A stretch of DNA of 64,000 nucleotides from Corylus avellana (taxonomy: Eukaryota > Streptophyta > Magnoliopsida > Fagales > Betulaceae): positions 33,188,060 to 33,252,059 of the forward strand of contig NC_081541.1 in NCBI RefSeq assembly GCF_901000735.1, written 5' to 3'. The notes beneath the pieces were generated by a model. The model had not been told where the DNA came from. It ran no database searches and worked only from the letters and a program-made list of their open reading frames with translations. Below, one piece after another: positions 61,120 through 64,000 of this stretch; the stretch's first letter is position 1, and each line of letters begins with the position of its first letter. A program made the translations under genes and the position numbers.

Positions 61120-63150
61120 TCCTCATGAGAACTCTACCTGAACTCAAAAAGACTGTTCGATTGTCACCCTTAATATTAATTCTTCCAGCCTTTGTGGGTG
61201 GGGGCGGTAGTATTTTGCTTGCTCCACTACTGCTACAAGCCTACAAGCATTTACACCAATAATGGATTGTTGCGCCAGATATGTGTAGTTATATATTTAG
61301 CTCTTGCACTCTCTGTTTACTGTTCGGTGAAACTGAAATGTGGAGGTAGTGGGATTATTGAGTGGGAGAGAGAGTGTGTGATCGAGAGGATTGGATTTTT
61401 CTGATTGTGTGTCTTGTCGTCGGGAGCATACCCGAGGGGTTGACTGTAATTTTCAAAAAAATAAAAATAAAAATAAAAAACCAGACAACAGGTGGTGTGA
61501 GATCACTTTCCCTGCTTTCCGACATGTCGGATTCATGAACTGGTTTTCATCACGTGTGGCTGCTCATAATCTCCATCCGGTGCATATAGATACTTTTACA
61601 CCGTTTTGTACAATTAGGGGTTTCAAAGTGTATTATTTGAAACAATAATGATTTTTAAAACCCAGTTATAAATAATATAATTTATAAAAGTATAGTTAAA
61701 CGTATGATAAAATCTATAAAAGTAAGTTTTTGTGATTTTAAAAATGTACAATCTTTAAAGATAAATACTAGTTATACGTACAATTTGCCTACAAATAGTT
61801 TATCAGTTTACATGACATTGTCACGTTAATTCGGATTGTTTTTCGACGCAAATGAAAGAGTTCTACGTCGTTATTGAGAGCACTCTCATGAGTGGCCAAC
61901 TACTTCCTTTAAGCTAAGAGGTTGGTTGGTCACCCCTATTGAACTTCTAGATGTGGTGGCACTGCCTCGAGTTATTGAAGTGACTGTGGCCACCCTCCAA
62001 GCAAGATTTGGTGCAAGACTAAAAACTTTTTGCAGACGTGACATAGACATATCAATACATAAGGTGGAGTGCGTAAAACGCACTTGTGAGTAGCATTACA
62101 AATCAGACCCCTCATTTAAAATACCATTTTTTGAAAATACACTCTCAAATGAACACTTTCCGCTCTTTTATTTAAAAGCTTGTGTTTGACCAATAAAATT
62201 GGGGGACCAAAACACACTATCTTATTCTTAGCTGATTAATTTGAAAGTTTAAGGCTGATTAATTGTGTGATCTTCTCTTCTCATTTTCTCTCTTGTTTTT
62301 TTCAAGTAGCTTGAGAACAAAAAAATTTGATTTGATAGTTTGCCGTGGGAATTGTTCAAATGGTTTGAAACTCATCCTCGAATGCGCATGATACTGAAAT
62401 TAATGATGTTTTTACGCTTTTTTTTTTTTTTTTAAATGATAAGCATCCGAGATTAAGGACAACATAAGCTTGTAGCTTCTAACAAATACACTCCTATGAT
62501 GATGGAATAACCACGTCATGGTTATACCTTCTTTCTTGCCACATCATTTTTAAAAAAAAAAAATTTTAAAATGTATTGTTCCTAAATGCCAAAATATTTA
62601 TTGTTTGAACATATGGTAGGAAGCAATTAATTAGAAGTTTTGCCTTTTGACCTTGGAAATTTGTTTAGTACTTACTATTCCACATCACTCTTCTTCAAAT
62701 TATCTTGACCGTTAAAAAAATTATAGCACATACGATGATGTAGTTGTATTACTACACCTAACCCAAATCCATAATTCTATAGGGATTTGAGACTTTGGCC
62801 TACCGGCTACACTAAGCATCCCAATCAAACAATAAATGTCTGAAAAAATTACTTATGGTATTTTTTATATGAATAATGCTATTTAGTATACTGTTAAACA
62901 ATTGAAATTTTATGGCAGTCATGAAAATCAACCTTTCGTCTGTTATACAAGTATTGAAAATCAGCCTTTCAAGTTGTATGTCAGTCTCATAATATAATAA
63001 TAAACCTACGCCTAAGCAGTTTCTTCTTTCTAATCCTCACTTTGGCGGCTTCTCATGTAATTCACATTTCCCACTTTCATGTTGGTCCATAATAATCATT
63101 CCTTCTTTAAAAAGACCATTGTTCTCAATGGTAAAATTAACATATGGATG
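61120..63150. other. Upstream flank of the subtilase gene and intergenic DNA
   Basis: The subtilase promoter should lie at 61120-61450. A purine-rich stretch lies at 61350-61395. A possible MITE begins near 61876 (gagagcactctcatgagtgg). No gene is supported; the open frames are short and unrelated to known families. Confidence 0.4.
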
Positions 63151-63440
63151 ACTCTGATACCACTTGTTATGTGTTTGTGTAACTGCAAGTGTTGTGAGAG
63201 TGATATAGCAACAAAAGAGAAAATTAAAAGGGTTTTAAGATAGGGTAATTCTAAGAATTATGAGCCTCGTGGTAAGGTATTTCGAAGAACCCTACACCTT
63301 TCAATCAAACGATTAACTTTCAAAAAAATTATACTTATGATATCTCTTTTATTATTGAACCTAGGGTGCCTTACACAGGTTTACAATAAGAATTGAAATA
63401 AAATCGTAACTCTAAATAATGCTATTAATAATAAATAACA
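63151..63440 (-). mobile_element. Copia-like LTR end with Met-tRNA primer-binding site
   Basis: On the minus strand a sequence starting tgttatttatt and ending cacataaca (63440-63165) is followed after two bases by tggtatcagagt (63162-63151). That is the classic primer-binding site matching initiator tRNA-Met. The LTR would be about 276 bp with TGTTA...TAACA ends. Internal sequence would run left of 63150, but no gag or pol is seen, so it is a remnant. Confidence 0.6.
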
Positions 63441-64000
63441 TTCTTAATCTTAATTATAATATTATCATAAATGATAGTAATCAAAATTTGATCCAAGGGG
63501 GTCAATGCTCAACCCAATTTCATCCTTCCTTCTCTTCTTTTTGCACAACATCCATTTGAAAAACAACAAAACATTCGAGTGGATCTCACTAAGAAGAATG
63601 AGGGGTGACGATGCAGACATGCACTTTGGCATGCTTATTCTAAATGCTCTTTAAAAGGGGCCATCAACTAAAAATTTCAACCAATTTTATCGAGCTCGTT
63701 CGGCAACACTTTTTAGAGCATTTGTGTTTTTGAGTAAAATAAATAAATAATATAAACAAATAATTTCAAATACAAAATGTTTACAAATTACTTTTTAGTT
63801 ACATCAAAACCAAAAAATAAAAAACACACAAAAAAATTATGTTATCAAACGAGCTCGATCATCCTTGAAAAGCACGAAATTTTACGACGGTTTAAATATC
63901 GTTAAGGCGATCGTGTCGACGGATAACATGAAGTATTTCGAGTTTGTTTGTTTCTCAATCTTAATTACCGAACTTTCAAAAAAAGTAATCATTTCGTCTT
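63441..64000. other. Intergenic DNA, nothing recognised
   Basis: AT-rich sequence with gagctcg phrases near 63690 and 63850. They face each other and may be ends of another hAT-like repeat, but the pairing is loose. Confidence 0.35.

Overview
The window is nuclear DNA of a flowering plant, most likely a woody eudicot. It is AT-rich, genes are sparse and have plant-type introns, the recognisable proteins are plant families (CDPK, GATA factor, subtilase, GH9 cellulase, FGGY D-ribulose kinase), and there is an inserted piece of plastid ndhG. The species cannot be fixed from the sequence. Five runs of N (3734-3833, 18225-18244, 24055-24154, 48559-48658, 55132-55231) mark it as a scaffold of joined contigs. 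Four of the runs are exactly 100 N, the usual placeholder for an unknown distance.

Layout. 1-428: first exon of a calcium-dependent protein kinase (minus strand). 0.4-8.2 kb: repeats, including a possible hAT-like element at 4.4-6.5 kb. 8194-24054: segment A, holding a plastid ndhG fragment, a decayed D-ribulose kinase gene, an ARM-repeat fragment, a damaged kelch gene, two SINEs and a GATA factor gene cut by a gap. 24155-26724: two tandem copies of a ~1.25 kb repeat. 26725 to about 40.1 kb: segment B, a second version of segment A in the same order and orientation, very similar by eye, with a complete GATA gene whose first exon and upstream region extend to about 41 kb. 41-46 kb: AT-rich DNA with MITEs. 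46070-48558: the 3' part of a subtilase gene, running into a gap. 48659-55131: a tRNA-Glu gene, a clean hAT element and the last exon of a GH9 endoglucanase. 55232-61119: the complete subtilase gene, whose first 2.49 kb almost exactly repeat 46070-48558. 61.1-64 kb: repeats and a copia-like LTR with a primer-binding site.

The genes do not form a pathway or cluster. Convincing intact coding genes are the GATA factor at 39563-40668 (331 aa, two exons) and the subtilase at 56231-61119 (768 aa, eleven exons, full catalytic set). The CDPK and GH9 genes look sound but are cut by the window edge or by missing upstream sequence. The ribulose kinase and kelch loci are pseudogenes in both segments.

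The dominant feature is redundancy. Both duplicated blocks have borders that coincide with N gaps, so they may be unmerged haplotypes or overlapping contigs rather than true tandem duplications. If real, or if allelic, the A/B pair gives occupied and empty sites for several transposons and a set of shared and private pseudogene lesions. I found no CRISPR array, operon-like system or clearly new molecular system.
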